Assembly (NCBI RefSeq): GCF_003672135.1
Contig: NC_039509.1
Coordinates: 12,844,663-12,908,662, forward strand
Length of the DNA stretch: 64,000 nucleotides
Origin: Ooceraea biroi
Lineage: Eukaryota > Arthropoda > Insecta > Hymenoptera > Formicidae
Reading direction: 5' to 3'
The notes under the pieces were generated by a model. The model did no database searches. It was not told where the DNA came from and was given only the letters and a program-made list of their open reading frames with translations. Shown one piece after another: positions 1 through 12,130 of this stretch (the first letter of the stretch is position 1; each line of letters starts with the position of its first letter). Both the position numbers and the translations under genes were made by a program.

Positions 1-179
1 ATCTATCTATTTCTTTACGATATAATATAATTATGTGCGTTCCAATTCTAGGTTTTTCCAAGAAGCTCGCGAAATGTTTCAGTTTCATCCAGCATTGTGT
101 TCCGTTAGTGCGTAAAAACTGTAAGACCTCGTTCGCATGTTTGGTACCCTGTTATGGGTTACCATTTTACACACAAAGC

Positions 180-608
180 CCTGGCGCGTCACTGCCGACA
201 CTTGGACGTACGCGACGTATCGACTCCGCGTCGAAGAACCGCGTCCATTGTAAAAGCCACGGGCGAGAGCCGGGAGCAGCTCGTGGATTGATTTCCATTT
301 GGTTTCATAGTGTGTGACGGGGTAACCCCAAAGTACCCCGGGGTGTCTTCCCTCGCGCCGGAACGACCTCGGGGAACCGGCCGGGAACCAATCCCGGCGC
401 TGCCTGGTCCTGTTAAAACTACCGGAATGGTTTGAGCGGTACTTGGAAATCAGGGCTGCGACGAAGGGCAGAGTGCTGCGCAGAGCAGTTCGCTGCGTAG
501 CGTAGGGTTACTCGGGGTAAACTCCGCCCGTGTTACACGAATGCGTTACAACACGCTCGCGGAGGTGTTGGTTCGGTCCATACCGAGGGTAGGATAGTGG
601 TAGGTACG
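180..608 (+). promoter_or_regulatory. CpG-rich block with candidate 5' non-coding exon
   Basis: This block is clearly richer in G, C and CpG than the AT-rich DNA after it. It ends at GGTACG followed by GTAAGT (609-614), a consensus splice donor on the plus strand. No frame in the block matches a protein I know, so if it is transcribed it is more likely a 5' untranslated exon or a promoter-proximal segment. No TATA box or clear initiator stands out. A chance GTAAGT is possible, so the call is tentative. Confidence 0.25.
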
Positions 609-614
609 GTAAGT

Positions 615-1276
615 AGTTTACACAGCGAAGTGTTTGTCTTCCAGGATTTATCGATCGTTCCGCGTCCCTTCTTCTCTGTCATTTTAATTAAATGCCTTTG
701 TTAACGCGTTATCGGCTGCTTACTTCGAAAGCAACGGAAATCCGGATACTGGTAGCTGGCTAGCGGTGACATGATATGTTACGACAAAAAAAGCTTTTCC
801 AGCTGTTCACGAAGACTATTTTTAACTCTGATATTCCGAATAACCAAATGAAATGAAATGAAATGAATTTAATTTGGTATTACTTTCGGATGTTGGAAAT
901 TTTAAATAATTTCTTTGAATAATTGAGAGTATCTTTATTAGCGTATTATTCATTTATATATAAATTTTAATTAGGAATAATAAAGAGTATGCTCTATACA
1001 TAAGTTTTTTATATGACATTCCAAAAATAAAATAATATAGAAGATAATTGTAAATATTTGATAGCTATTATCGATGAAAATAAAATTAACTTCTTATCGA
1101 TTACATGTCTGATCATGTTTTGATTATACTTTCGGAAAAAGAAGAAATTTATCTCTAAATATCAATAAAGATTGATAAACATATTTTCTACAGATATCTA
1201 TTTACTCGAATGCAAAAATAAGATAGAATTGTCGCCCAGACTTATACATGTATCTGTACATAAAGTGATACGTACA
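615..1276. other. AT-rich non-coding stretch
   Basis: From about 780 onward the sequence is A/T-dominated with stops in all frames. Apart from the AAATG tandem at 846-865 I see no gene, RNA or mobile element here. Confidence 0.6.
846..865. repeat. (AAATG)4 microsatellite
   Basis: Four exact AAATG units in a row, followed by AA. Confidence 0.9.
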
Positions 1277-1325
1277 AATTAAATATGAAATGTTGAAATT
1301 CTATTTCAATATTTCATATTTAATT
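1277..1325. repeat. 49-bp near-perfect AT-rich hairpin
   Basis: Two 23-nt arms (1277-1299 and 1303-1325) are reverse complements with a single mismatch, separated by the 3-nt loop TCT. The left arm begins AATTAAATATGAAATG. It could be a cruciform-prone palindrome, the remnant of a small inverted-repeat element, or a foldback from replication slippage. The stem is short for a microRNA precursor. The structure itself is read directly; its function is unknown. Confidence 0.85.
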
Positions 1326-1811
1326 AAACATACTTGGTATTACATGCTATTTCGTAAAATTTAAATTATGAACCAAGTTACGAATTACGAAGGGCTAGAC
1401 CAAGAGACGAATGTCATCGACGTTTAACTTGATTAATCAAACTTTCTCAAGACGTGATGCGTTAACGCCAAATGGTAAGGAGGAGAGTCATCGCGGAGAC
1501 GAAAAAAGAAAAAAATAATCATGCAACGGTAGATCGAGGGGGGTCAGTCAGTATTTCGACAACTGTAGCGTGAAAACGGACGAGGCCGTGGCGAATCGTC
1601 GGCGGGCACAGTCACGCCCAGACTATATTCGCTTTTGTATTCAATCCCTCCGTCGCCCCTCGGCAATTTCGTTTACGTGGCCCAGTGGTTCACAATGCCC
1701 GACTCACAAAGGGATGATCGGGCCGCCGCCAATAAACCGGGGGTTACAGGGGAAATCGGACTCGTGCGCCGGATTCTATCGCGAGGATGAGTGGGTCAAC
1801 CGATAAATGGC
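1326..1811. other. Non-coding, no gene seen
   Basis: AT-rich at first, then GC-richer from about 1540, with a short purine run near 1500-1515. The open frame at 1570-1806 lacks an ATG start, resembles nothing known and runs into the trinucleotide-rich tract, so I do not call it a gene. Confidence 0.5.
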
Positions 1812-1905
1812 ACGCCGACGGCGACGACGGCGACATCGTCGTCGTCATCCTTGTCGGCGGCGTCGCGGCTGCGAACAACGTCGTCTGCGTCGCCGACACC
1901 GGATA
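1812..1905. repeat. GAC/GTC trinucleotide-rich tract
   Basis: An imperfect low-complexity run dominated by GACGGC, GACGAC and their complements GTCGTC and GTCGCC. The change from GAC-rich to GTC-rich makes it partly self-complementary (a 12-bp stem around 1823-1850 with two mismatches). Confidence 0.6.
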
Positions 1906-1929
1906 TCGGTGATACTGACCACTCATAGA

Positions 1930-4900
1930 ACGAGGATAAGATAACGAATCATTTATTTGAGGATTCTCGTGGCCGCAGAATTTCCACAGGATTTTTTATA
2001 GAGCGATTGATGCTCTTTTAATAACAATTATTGAAAAACAAACTAAGAAAAACAACAATCGTTTTATTGTCGAGATGTTAAATGATATTGCAATATTGAA
2101 ATGCGATATTGAAATTAAAACTTCTTGTCTCGATTTAAAACTCAAATATAAAATAATAGAATTTCGTCTATGCGTTAGTTTGTTAATTTCATCTGCAAGA
2201 AGGCAAATCAATAGGCTTCAAATCAATATTTAACTGTTAAAATTTATTGTCGCAAAATGAAAGATAACAGAAGTATGTTTTATTATAAAAGTGATCAAAA
2301 CCATTCATGAAACATTCCTATTTTGTTCTTTATAAATGCAAGGCTGGATGCAAGCTGAAAGGGGATTACTTCTCATTTTAATCTCTTAGTAATTGGGAAT
2401 ACATGCATCGGAATCAAAGAATTCGCTATGTGATTACTGATTAGAGTAACAGCGAGGACCAAATAATCCGTGCGTAATCTTATCCTCGCACAGATATTGC
2501 CGCACAGTTGCATCGCGATCACAAATTAACGAAGCGACGAAGTCATCTTTCTCCTGGAGACTCAACGAGGCGCTTAATGCGAGGTGAATCTACGCGATTC
2601 GCGGAATATTGCAATATTACGGTGGAATTAATTCCTCTTAAAGGTCACTGAGTCGCGTATGCATAGGTGAATTACCCCTGAGAGGATTTAAAATTTTTAT
2701 CGGAAAGCGCGTGGTTCAGGATTAGGACGGACGAATTAACTTTGTTAAAGATGCTTTTCGGATCACGTGTATGCGATAGCGCTGAATGATAGGTGAACTG
2801 TAAATTTAAAACACGCTAATCCATCAGGCGCATACAGAGGGCGGCGGTCGACTCAAAGGGCGTCAAGCTTATCTTATATTTAATCGTGATTCATAACAGC
2901 GTGTTATGAAATACAAAGGCGGGGAGAGCTTTGAACCTTACGCGTGAAATTTTCAGGATTGCATCACGGCGCTTGCATCACCAACGATTATTGCTTAAAA
3001 CTACATATCCGACATTCGTCCATAATTAATGAGACATGTATTTACAATTAAAGGACTTAAAAGGTACTTGAAGCGTGGAAGAGATCACGAAAAAGTTACT
3101 TTTTAGATCAATAAATTGTAGAATGGATCATTGAGATCTCAAAGTAGCAAACTAAAAAAGAATATATATGACATGATAACAATAACTATGTATATGTGAG
3201 AAAAAGCTTGGTAAATAAATAAAAAAACGCAGATGCATTAATAGAATATTCATCAGAAAGATAATAAAAAGCGTTTTTGCCTTTTAAATTATTGTTTAAT
3301 TATAAGTATTTAATCAATAAACTATTTTAATTAACATGCATTAATAAATTCGTATTTATTTTAAGAATAATTTGGAATTTCTTTACGTTTGAAGGAATAC
3401 CTTATATCAATTAATATTAATGGAACATGACTTTTTCCCCAACAATCATCTCAGTATGCGCAATTGCAGTTCGAATGCGTCATGTCTGACGTGTACGAGG
3501 GAAAATTATTTCCGCTATCCGAGGAGTTAATCAGCGTAACGGACTTCAGACGCCCAATCGTTGCCACAGGGATGTTCTTAACGATTCCTTGTTATCGAGA
3601 GTAATCTCGCCGCGATATATGGAAGGATCAAGTCCACGATCAAGCTTTCGGTTCCAATGAATCAAATTATCCTCGGGATTATATATATGCGCCTGGTCTG
3701 GTATACGTACGTGTCCATGGAATATTACAGTGGCATCTATCGCTAGGAAAGCACGAAGGGAACCATGAATCAATCTGGATCTAGTTGATCCTCTATACGA
3801 TTTGATCAAAGAAACTGTCAAGAGTCTAGCCGTATCTAATGCGAATAACGTCGGGAAAGAAATTGTTTTACAGTTATGCCATGAAAAAAGAAAGGAAACA
3901 AGATGATGGAAGTGAGATAGAAATCCAGTCGCTACTGATCCGAGCGGATACAACTCTTATTAAAGCATCTAACAATAAATACTTTTCTAGACAGTCGAAG
4001 GAAATTAAAAAATATGTGATGAGCGAGTCGGTGGTTTGAACTAATTCACCGGAATCCCTTTTCTTAATTCGACGGGAATAATTCGACTGAGGCGGTACCG
4101 CGGATGCATTAACAATTATTTATGTTTGTGGATTTATCCCTATAAGACGGGCGAGGGCCTTTACACGGACAGCCTTATAAATACACCCGCATAAAACTTC
4201 CAGCTTCAGCTGCAGCGACGCGAAACTTCCCGAGCAGCATCCCCGACAAACGCAAATTCGCCCGCGGTTCTATACAAACGCGAAACTTATTCCTAACTAA
4301 CAATGAATTATACAGAGCCCCTCCGGCCGGCTTGACGCGATCAATAAAAAAAGGACTTTCTCAACCATTGCGCAACGCTTTCATTAATGGCTTGCGTTAA
4401 TTATAACGACACTCATGTACACACACAACGCGCGCATGCACCCCCGTGTAATAACCGCGCGGCAAACTGCGTGGCGAAAAGCAAATTCATTATATCTTGC
4501 GTTATTCTGGAATAAATATTCATTAAAAAAAAAAAGAAAAAGAGTCGTAAATTATCGCGGCGGAATATGCATATATTTGAGTAGCGTGTGCGACGCGCGA
4601 TTTTGCAGACACTATTTAAATCGTAATTGATGCACGGATAAATGCGGCCCGGTCGTATTTAGAGCCGCGCCAGAGCAAGTCTCCAATTAAAACATCGTTC
4701 GCGAAATTTTCGACATTTAGGTAGCGTCAGGAAATTGCGGCGTCGAGCAACGCACAGACGCTCCCATCAGCAAATTCACTAAATGCACCGAATTATTTAC
4801 ATTCAAGGATATTTACTGCGTATTGAACGCTCCGTCGACAATGCACCTCATCCCATGTTGCACGAGCTAGACAGTATAGATCCGAAATTTAAATAAATTT

Positions 4901-5150
4901 AATTAAAACTTCGTTGCGTACATTTGCGATGCGTAAATATCAATCGCGATACATATTAAGCATTTTCCCGAAACGAGAACGAAAGGGATAAACAATCCTT
5001 GCTTATTCTGCTTATTTTCCTGAAATCATGAATATAAAAATGTTTATAAAAATGTTTTTAATATTTTATATTTAATTTTGATATTTCGAGATACGAATGT
5101 TTTCAAATTATGCAGTTGTTCCCCTTTTCTAAGAATTAAATAATAAGTGA
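1930..5150. other. Long AT-rich non-coding stretch
   Basis: A/T-dominated with frequent stops. Short GC-richer islets occur near 2450-2870, 3470-3800 and 4080-4480. A 135-codon minus-strand frame (3546-3953) matches no family known to me. No RNA gene, terminal repeat or microsatellite of note was seen. Confidence 0.55.
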
Positions 5151-6150
5151 AAAATGAATTGTGACAATAGATGCGCCGCGCGATATTTGCGTTTGACAGT
5201 AATGCAACATCCGACGGAGATTCTTCAGCCTTCACATTACGTCCATACCATACATGATCAGACACGAGTATCGTACGAGGACATCAGAAACCCGTCGTAC
5301 GACCATCACGTCGCATCGAAGCCCGACTTCTTACGTCGGAAAAGAACGTCGGAGTCGCGCGAGTGCACGAGAATAAGACAACCCGATGAAGAACGACGCG
5401 CTATAAGAAATTAAAACGATAAGGTCGTCAAGCGAGTCGTGGTTTTGTTCATACGACGCGACGGTCGCTTCCTCCGCGTGAGTAATACGAAACGGCGGGA
5501 GGCATGAATCAGAATCAGGGGAAGCCAGCGCAAAATGAATGACAACCCATTTGTACGACGTGCTTCCCTCGTCCTTCCCCTCCCCCTTTAACCTCCTCTC
5601 TCCCGTTGACCCCCCGCGAATATCGTCTCCCTCCCCCATTCGTGTAACCGTCGTGTCTTCTTCCCTGGCCGTGTCATAGGCAGGTAAAATATCGCGCGCG
5701 CACAAAACACGATTCTGGTTACCACCCGGTGTTACAACGACATGCACGCGCGCGCAAGAGAGAGAGAAAGAGCGAGCGAGCGAGCGCGTGGGATAAGAAA
5801 CCGGAAATCCCCGTTGTAACGCGACCTATACGTACGGTATGAGGCTCGGCGACGCGATTGCCGCGAGGTTCCAGTTTATGCACTGGCAGTGAATTATGAG
5901 GCGGACACGAGCCGCACGAAGGAAAGCGCGGGCGCCACGTCGACGAGGCGTTAGACTCGTGCCGGGGTTACGATCTCGCGGAGGGGATTCCCCGGGTTCC
6001 ATAAACCCTGGAACGAGAACAGCCGGTGTCATTCCGCGACTCGGAGGCGGAATGAAATAAATGTTGTTTGCGTACGGGGTGTTCTCCGCAGTCTGCGGTT
6101 TGCGCAGTCTCGCGAGATGACATTTGATGATCATGCTCGGCGGTACCAGA
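5151..6150. other. CpG-rich block with pyrimidine and GA/GCGA tracts
   Basis: CpG is frequent throughout. A C/T-dominated tract fills much of 5563-5640. A purine run of GAGAGA passing into GCGAGCGAGCGAGCG covers roughly 5755-5787 and offers GAGA-type binding sites. Composition fits an open-chromatin or promoter-like element, but no transcription start, donor site or recognisable coding frame was found. Confidence 0.4.
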
Positions 6151-9072
6151 CTTACGTTGCTTACGTGAACTTACTTATTGTACAATTTGCGATTAATGAA
6201 TGCCATGCCTGTTAATCTTGTTTTTTAATCTTACGATGGAAACGCGCAGAGCATTGTTAGAAACTAATTAATTTCGTCGTGACTTCAACTCTCGAAATTA
6301 AAAACAATTTCGCGAAGCAGTTTACGTCGAGGTACAAAAGAGTCAGATACGTCGAGCGAAGTTCGTTTATTAGCAAAAAATGAAAAGATTTAAGACCGCC
6401 GCCGATGTCTCCCGTGAACTCTGCAGATTTAAAAGTATTATTTCTCTTGGAATCAATGGAGGAGAAAGAATGTATTACATTAGACGCGAGATGGAACTGA
6501 GAAGGGTTTGAGGAATGCTTGCTCATGGAAAATGCGGCAAATAACTGCACACTGCACACTCGACTTGCCGCCGTATTGGCTTCGCGTAAACCAGATATTA
6601 CTGCCAATGCGCGGATCTTTCTCTCTCTTTTTCCCCTCAGGCGCCTTGTTTTTCCGGCATAAACTGGATGTCTCGATTTACGATGCGACTCTCCCCTTTC
6701 CTTCCCCTTCCCGATATAGATATAATTTTTACCGCAGGAAATTGTCATTGAAGAACGTACGCCATTGCACGTCGGGTATGTCGCTTCGTGTTCCACAAGT
6801 CGGTTAAGAGACCAAAAGCATCCCCAGAAGGAGCTGTCTCGCAACATTCCCCGGGAGGGTTGAAATGCGTTCCTCGAGAAATATCCCCGCGCTTCTCCGT
6901 TTCTAATTTCGAGTATCACACATACCTCCTCCGTTCCTTGTCCTATTGGCGTACAAGGGACGACTAATTTATAAACTGTCCGCAGATTCATCTATTCGCG
7001 GCGACTGATTGCCGCAGTATCTTGACGAAAATCTATACGCTCATTTTCGAAACGGAACGGCCAAGCAATAAGGGTTTGCTAGGGTGTTCTCCAAATTGGC
7101 GTATCTCGACATGCAATTAGGTAATCTCCGTGCAATTAGGTAATCTCTGTTTATTTAGGAAATCAGATGTAACATCATAAAACTGATCTAATAATAAGAG
7201 CATTTTAGAAAAGGAACATTTATAAGTAATTCTGAAAATGGAAGTAAATAATTTGTAGTACGCTGAGCGTTTAAGAAATCAAAGTCTCTTTTTCTAAGAT
7301 TTCCTACGATTTTTGATAGATGTAACAGTGACATGAAATTAAGGAAACGCTATCATGAAAATACTAGTCGAATATCTGCTGATTATTAATATACACAGAG
7401 AAATATTACAAGAACTGTAGACAGTTGATGGTAAGCGAGAAAACGTCCGATTGATTTAGCGTTGTAGATTTGCTTTAGATTTATGGATTCTCGTATAAAT
7501 AGCCGAGTCAAGTTTATATGTGCTCGAAATACTCGAACGAAAATATATATATACTCGGAACGTATAAATCAATTCGACCTGCACATTAAATTAATGGATG
7601 TTCTCTCATGGCGTCCAAGATAAAATGAGCATTCGCTACTTTGTAGCGTACGCGGTAAACATTTATATCCGGAAAACTACATATTCTTAACTTGATTAAT
7701 ATTTCCCTGCTCACACATGCACTCGCCAATTTACACGTTTTAAATAATCATGTTCGATAATATTATAATAATCAGGAAAGAGCTCTGCGATTTTAATGAG
7801 ATAGCGAAAGCAAAATATTTGTTGAGTTATTAATTTAATTTATTACGCACTAGCTATTAAGTGGCAACATTTAATTTGTATATGCTAAGATGATAAAACT
7901 AAAATCAAATAACAATAAAGTTTTATTTGCGTTGTTGGCGTTTCTAGTGATAATCGGGAGCTTTGTTTCGCGAGTTTTCTAATTAACAAAAGGCAAAAGC
8001 TGCTAATTAGCAAGCGCTTTCGTGTGTTAAGATACGTCTGTATTTTCCATGCAGTTACGTAGTTTTATTATAAAATGTATAAAACATAATTTTATTCTCT
8101 TATTATTCCGTATTCCACTCTTCTATTATCGTCTACGTTATTCCTTGTGCATCTACGTGATATTGTCATAAACAGCTATAATGTTATTTACGGGAAAACA
8201 TTTGACATATAGTTTTATTAATCTTTTATCCCAATTACCCTCACTTTTTTTTAACGTAACGTATTCAGCTGTAACACATTGAGAAATAGATACGATGCAT
8301 CTTCGAACAGCACGTTCCAATTACTTTGCGGGTTTCGCCTCGTTCTCACGTCAGGAACTTTATGGCAACTTTGGCACGCGACCATTTACGACCGAAAACA
8401 TGGTAACGGCGGCATACTGCGATCAAGTTTGAAAACCAAAGCGAGGGGGACGTATAATTCCAGCGAGCCCTCGGTCGTATCCCGATTTTACGACCATTTC
8501 TCACCTTGAAAAACGCGCACGAGCGAGTAAGGAGAGGAAAACTGTTATAAAAGACATATAAAGAACGTAAATGCCGACATGCGCGCGAGGGTGGTTTGCG
8601 CGTTGTACGTACAAGCTGGGAAGGGCTTATTGCCACCAGTTAGTAGCTTGAAGCGAGCTACAGACGATTCGGATAAACTGCGTTTCAAATTATCGCTCTT
8701 CTTCCGGAGCGGCGAACGCCAGTCCCACGAAGACGTTTATTTCCCTCGCGACACGAGTTACGTAATCTTATATCCGTTCCCTTTTATGTAACATAGCGAG
8801 ACGCGAATCCGTGTACGAGGCATCCCGGGGACGAAGTCAGCAATAGTCACGCGTTTTCCTTTAGGAAATTCGGAGGCATTTTTCCACAGGGAATTTAAAA
8901 GGAAACCTCCACTTGTACTCGTTGTGGAAAATTAGTTGATCTCTCTAATGTGAACCGCAATCTCTCTAGCTTTTACTGATTATAACGAATCTCTCAAGTG
9001 ATACCGTTGTTTATCGATAAAATAGAAATATAATGTACAAGTGTTTTCTGTTAAAAACGAGTTTACTCATTT
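6151..9072. other. Mixed non-coding stretch with one unassigned 244-codon frame
   Basis: The interval 6257-6991 (minus) is an ATG-initiated open frame of 244 codons lying in a locally GC-richer patch. Its product is rich in Arg and Ser, has no domain I recognise and no signal peptide, and I do not count it as a gene. The rest is AT-rich up to about 8270, then GC-richer to about 8900. A 19-bp tandem pair lies at 7112-7149. Confidence 0.45.
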
Positions 9073-9470
9073 GTTCCAAATATAGTAAGTGGCTAACTCG
9101 ATTATCGATATGTATCAAGAAGATGAAGAAAGAATACGTATAATTTATTGTTTCTGATATCGTGATGTAGCATCACCGCAGTTTCGGATCGAGAGATTCT
9201 AACGAGATTGGCAACCGAGGAGAGCTGTTATTCAGAAACCCATTATGATTGCACAACATTCGCGAACTAATTTTCGTCACAAGTTCCTCGAGCGAAAACT
9301 GATTTGAAATTGAAATACTGTCAAAGACGCAGGGGACATGCGAATAAATAGATATGCATATATATGAGTGTATTCAGTGCAAATTCGATCCCCCAATCTG
9401 ATAAGAATAAAATCACTTCGGGGGGTTGCTAGAGTCGTGTTCTTGCTTAGCCACTTACGATATTTGGAAC
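9073..9470. repeat. 398-bp interval bounded by 24-bp inverted repeats (MITE candidate)
   Basis: The left arm 9073-9096 (starting GTTCCAAATAT) and right arm 9447-9470 are reverse complements at 23 of 24 positions. The interior has no transposase-like frame and no further obvious self-complementarity. Size and layout resemble a miniature inverted-repeat transposable element, but no clear target-site duplication flanks it (neither TA nor a longer direct repeat), so it could also be an inverted duplication of a short segment. The inverted repeat is certain; the element call is inference. Confidence 0.55.
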
Positions 9471-10262
9471 ATGACACATGTACAATTTTAATGTTTATAT
9501 ATTATTTAATGTTTATTAAATAAATATATTCCTTGTTTCTCGCATTGCTTTGAATTATTATAATTAAATTGGTTCGTAAAAATATAATTGAAATCTTGCG
9601 CTGATTTGAAAACTGCGAGTATAATGTATTTACATCATATTTTTATGATGGCTCATTTCCTTAATAGAAAATGTAAATTAACCATATCGATTCATTTTAA
9701 CCTATTTCACTTCGCAAATTGCTCGCCTAATAATGGAACGGTTTCCGTGTTGCGCATCAGAGTTCCGATTGAACTCGCAATATCTCGAATTCTGACATCT
9801 CTATCATTATTTTAATCCAATTTCAATAATCCCGCCGTTTTACATAACAGAGATAATATATCGCAATTGCACAGTGCCAGAGCTGGACTCCTGATAAATA
9901 ATCAAGGATAACAACGAACTTCAGTTCCGATATTATCAGACTGCATATGCAAAATTGTATTGTTAGAACAATTATTAATGCAAATAGTTGTAATGAAATT
10001 GTCCAAATTAACACCTAAAATATATCTTTCGGTCGCAATGCGGGTTTATGAAATACATATTGCAATTAAAACATTTAGCGGGACAACAAATACAAAAGAT
10101 GTATCGATGTTTTGATCAAGTTTATATGTTTCTTTCGAAAATTTTTAGGTTGCACAGTTTGAAATAACCCAAAGCAGGAGCACGAGCGAGAATGCATCAA
10201 AAAATTTAGAAAACCTTTACGTGGCATCTGATTTTTTGATTGGTGCCTTAGTTTGCCTGAAA

Positions 10263-10264
<2 letters not shown>
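9471..10264. other. AT-rich non-coding, nothing recognised
   Basis: A/T-dominated with short open frames only. No repeats or RNA genes were seen up to the CT microsatellite. Confidence 0.55.

Positions 10265-10297
<33 letters not shown>
10265..10297. repeat. (CT)n microsatellite
   Basis: 33 nt of uninterrupted alternating T and C. Confidence 0.95.
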
Positions 10298-10298
<1 letters not shown>

Positions 10299-10750
10299 AA
10301 GATATTGTTTAAATTTATATTAAATATAAACAATTTAAAATAAAATTTCTCGGACCAAAATCTTTAATCGTATTTTTTTTCCACTGCAAAATTATTCAAA
10401 ACAACAGCGCAATAAATTCCGTTAGGTGCGTTCAAACTAAAATCAATAGTTCGAAAATTGAGAGATAGCTTTTAGCGAGTCTTCGTAAAATCGCGTGTTA
10501 CGTTTCAACGGTGAACAACAGGCTTCCGACTCTTCTCGCGACAGCTGTCTAAAGTACCGATCTGCGCCGGAGTAATTTAATAGTACTCGACGAAGTAAAA
10601 GCCTTCGCACAACGCTCGCGCCCAAAACTGCGAGCGAGATTCGGCGTTCTCCTCTTCGACGAAGTTCGGAACCTTTTAGTGCTTTGTTGAACCCTCCGGT
10701 CTCTCGACTCGCCCTCAATCCCGTCCCTTGCCCGGTACGGATTCACCGCT

Positions 10751-10768
10751 GTTATCCGGTACATTTAA
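10751..10768 (+). promoter_or_regulatory. Shared 18-bp word, copy 1
   Basis: GTTATCCGGTACATTTAA occurs here and again, identical, at 11,718-11,735. A few further bases match downstream after one mismatch. An exact 18-mer pair within about 1 kb suggests a duplicated regulatory site or a remnant of a dispersed repeat. Confidence 0.35.
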
Positions 10769-11717
10769 GTAACTTTAACTCCTGCTTGGGAACGTCGAAG
10801 GGCGCCTCATCGATCGAACACGTCAAGTCGCTTAATATTCGGCTCCCCGTTCGGGCTTTACGCCCAAATGATAACAGACGCTGCAACGATGTTAAATGTA
10901 CTGTGTTGTTTAATCAAACAAGAAGGGAAAAACGGAATTTCTTTATATGTTGGAGAATCGCAAGATATTTTGCGATGTGATCAAATTCTATGCAAAATCA
11001 GCTTCAGTTATAATTGCAATATACAGTTTTGTATAAAAGTTTAATGTTTGTATTAAAGTTTAATTATCTTTGCCAGATCTAAATAAGAGAAACGAATATG
11101 GCAAGTTGCTTAATTTTTATAATTCAGAAATGTTTCTTGAGAATTCAGAGTAAAAACAACTTAACTAAGGTTCTATGTTGCTACTGTGAAAATATTGACC
11201 AGATAAGAATCGTTTTGCACGGAGAAATTTGATTAATCAATTCCATTCCATAGCTTCTTTCACATCTCTCGCCTGTAAATATAATGGCGCGAGACACTAC
11301 CGTGTCTCTTGATTAGAGAACAAGTAAGAAGTAGATTATTCACTATCATCCACACATATGCAATCGCACTGTTCTGAAGATCCGAGTTGAAAATTATTTT
11401 CCGCGACATAATGTAACAGCTCAACTCTCCTCGACCCACATGCACTTTCCGTTCTTCCATATCAGAGCTCTTTAATTGTGATGTGGACTAGGGAAAAAAG
11501 TATTCGGTTAATCATCGTCACCGCTGACCGGAACAATCATCCCCCGAAGATGTAATTTCCTCTCGAACGTATTTTCAAAATCCTTTCGCGCGTACAATCC
11601 GACTATACGCCGGCTTGTCAACCGTTCCAGCCCGACTATCCCTCGTCCCTCTTCCTCGCCCCCTTTGAACCATCCATCCCTTCAAAAAGCTTCGTCGCGC
11701 GACACGGTCCCATCGTA

Positions 11718-11735
11718 GTTATCCGGTACATTTAA
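11718..11735 (+). promoter_or_regulatory. Shared 18-bp word, copy 2
   Basis: Same strand and sequence as the copy at 10,751. Here the following bases make ATTTAAATAATT, an AT core of the sort homeodomain proteins bind. Confidence 0.35.
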
Positions 11736-12130
11736 ATAATTGCAAATCCCGCGCGCCGTTTTAGCGACGATAATTTATTGGAGCGATTCGCCCCGCTCGC
11801 TCAAGCGACTCGCCCCGTGGCGAATTCCGGCATGGCTCCACCCCGCTGCCTCCCGTAATCGTCGTCGCGGTGTATCCACGTGGATTCATCCCCCGTGTAG
11901 CCTTCTTTCATTGACGGTGGTACCGAGCCACGAACTAGGGGGGTAGTCCATGGGAGGCGGTTGAACTTAAGCCCGCCGGTGTTACATCCAACAATCCTAC
12001 AATGTTCTCTCTCTTTCTCTCATTTGCTCTTTTTCTTTCTCTCTCGTTTCTCGCTTCGGCGAGCCGCTTGTTATGATTGTCTCGCGTAGAGAATTCGTCT
12101 TGCCAACTTTTGCAAACGAAACTCTGCTAC

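Larger units (their letters stand above)
10298..12130. other. Non-coding with two CpG-rich islets
   Basis: GC-richer islets at about 10,480-10,900 and 11,500-11,980 are separated by AT-rich DNA. Each carries one copy of an 18-bp word listed separately. A C/T-rich run spans about 12,003-12,057. The open frames in the islets overlap on both strands and match nothing known. Confidence 0.45.

Noticed and set aside
3546..3953. 135-codon minus frame
   Set aside because: No recognisable motif or family, and no supporting splice signals.
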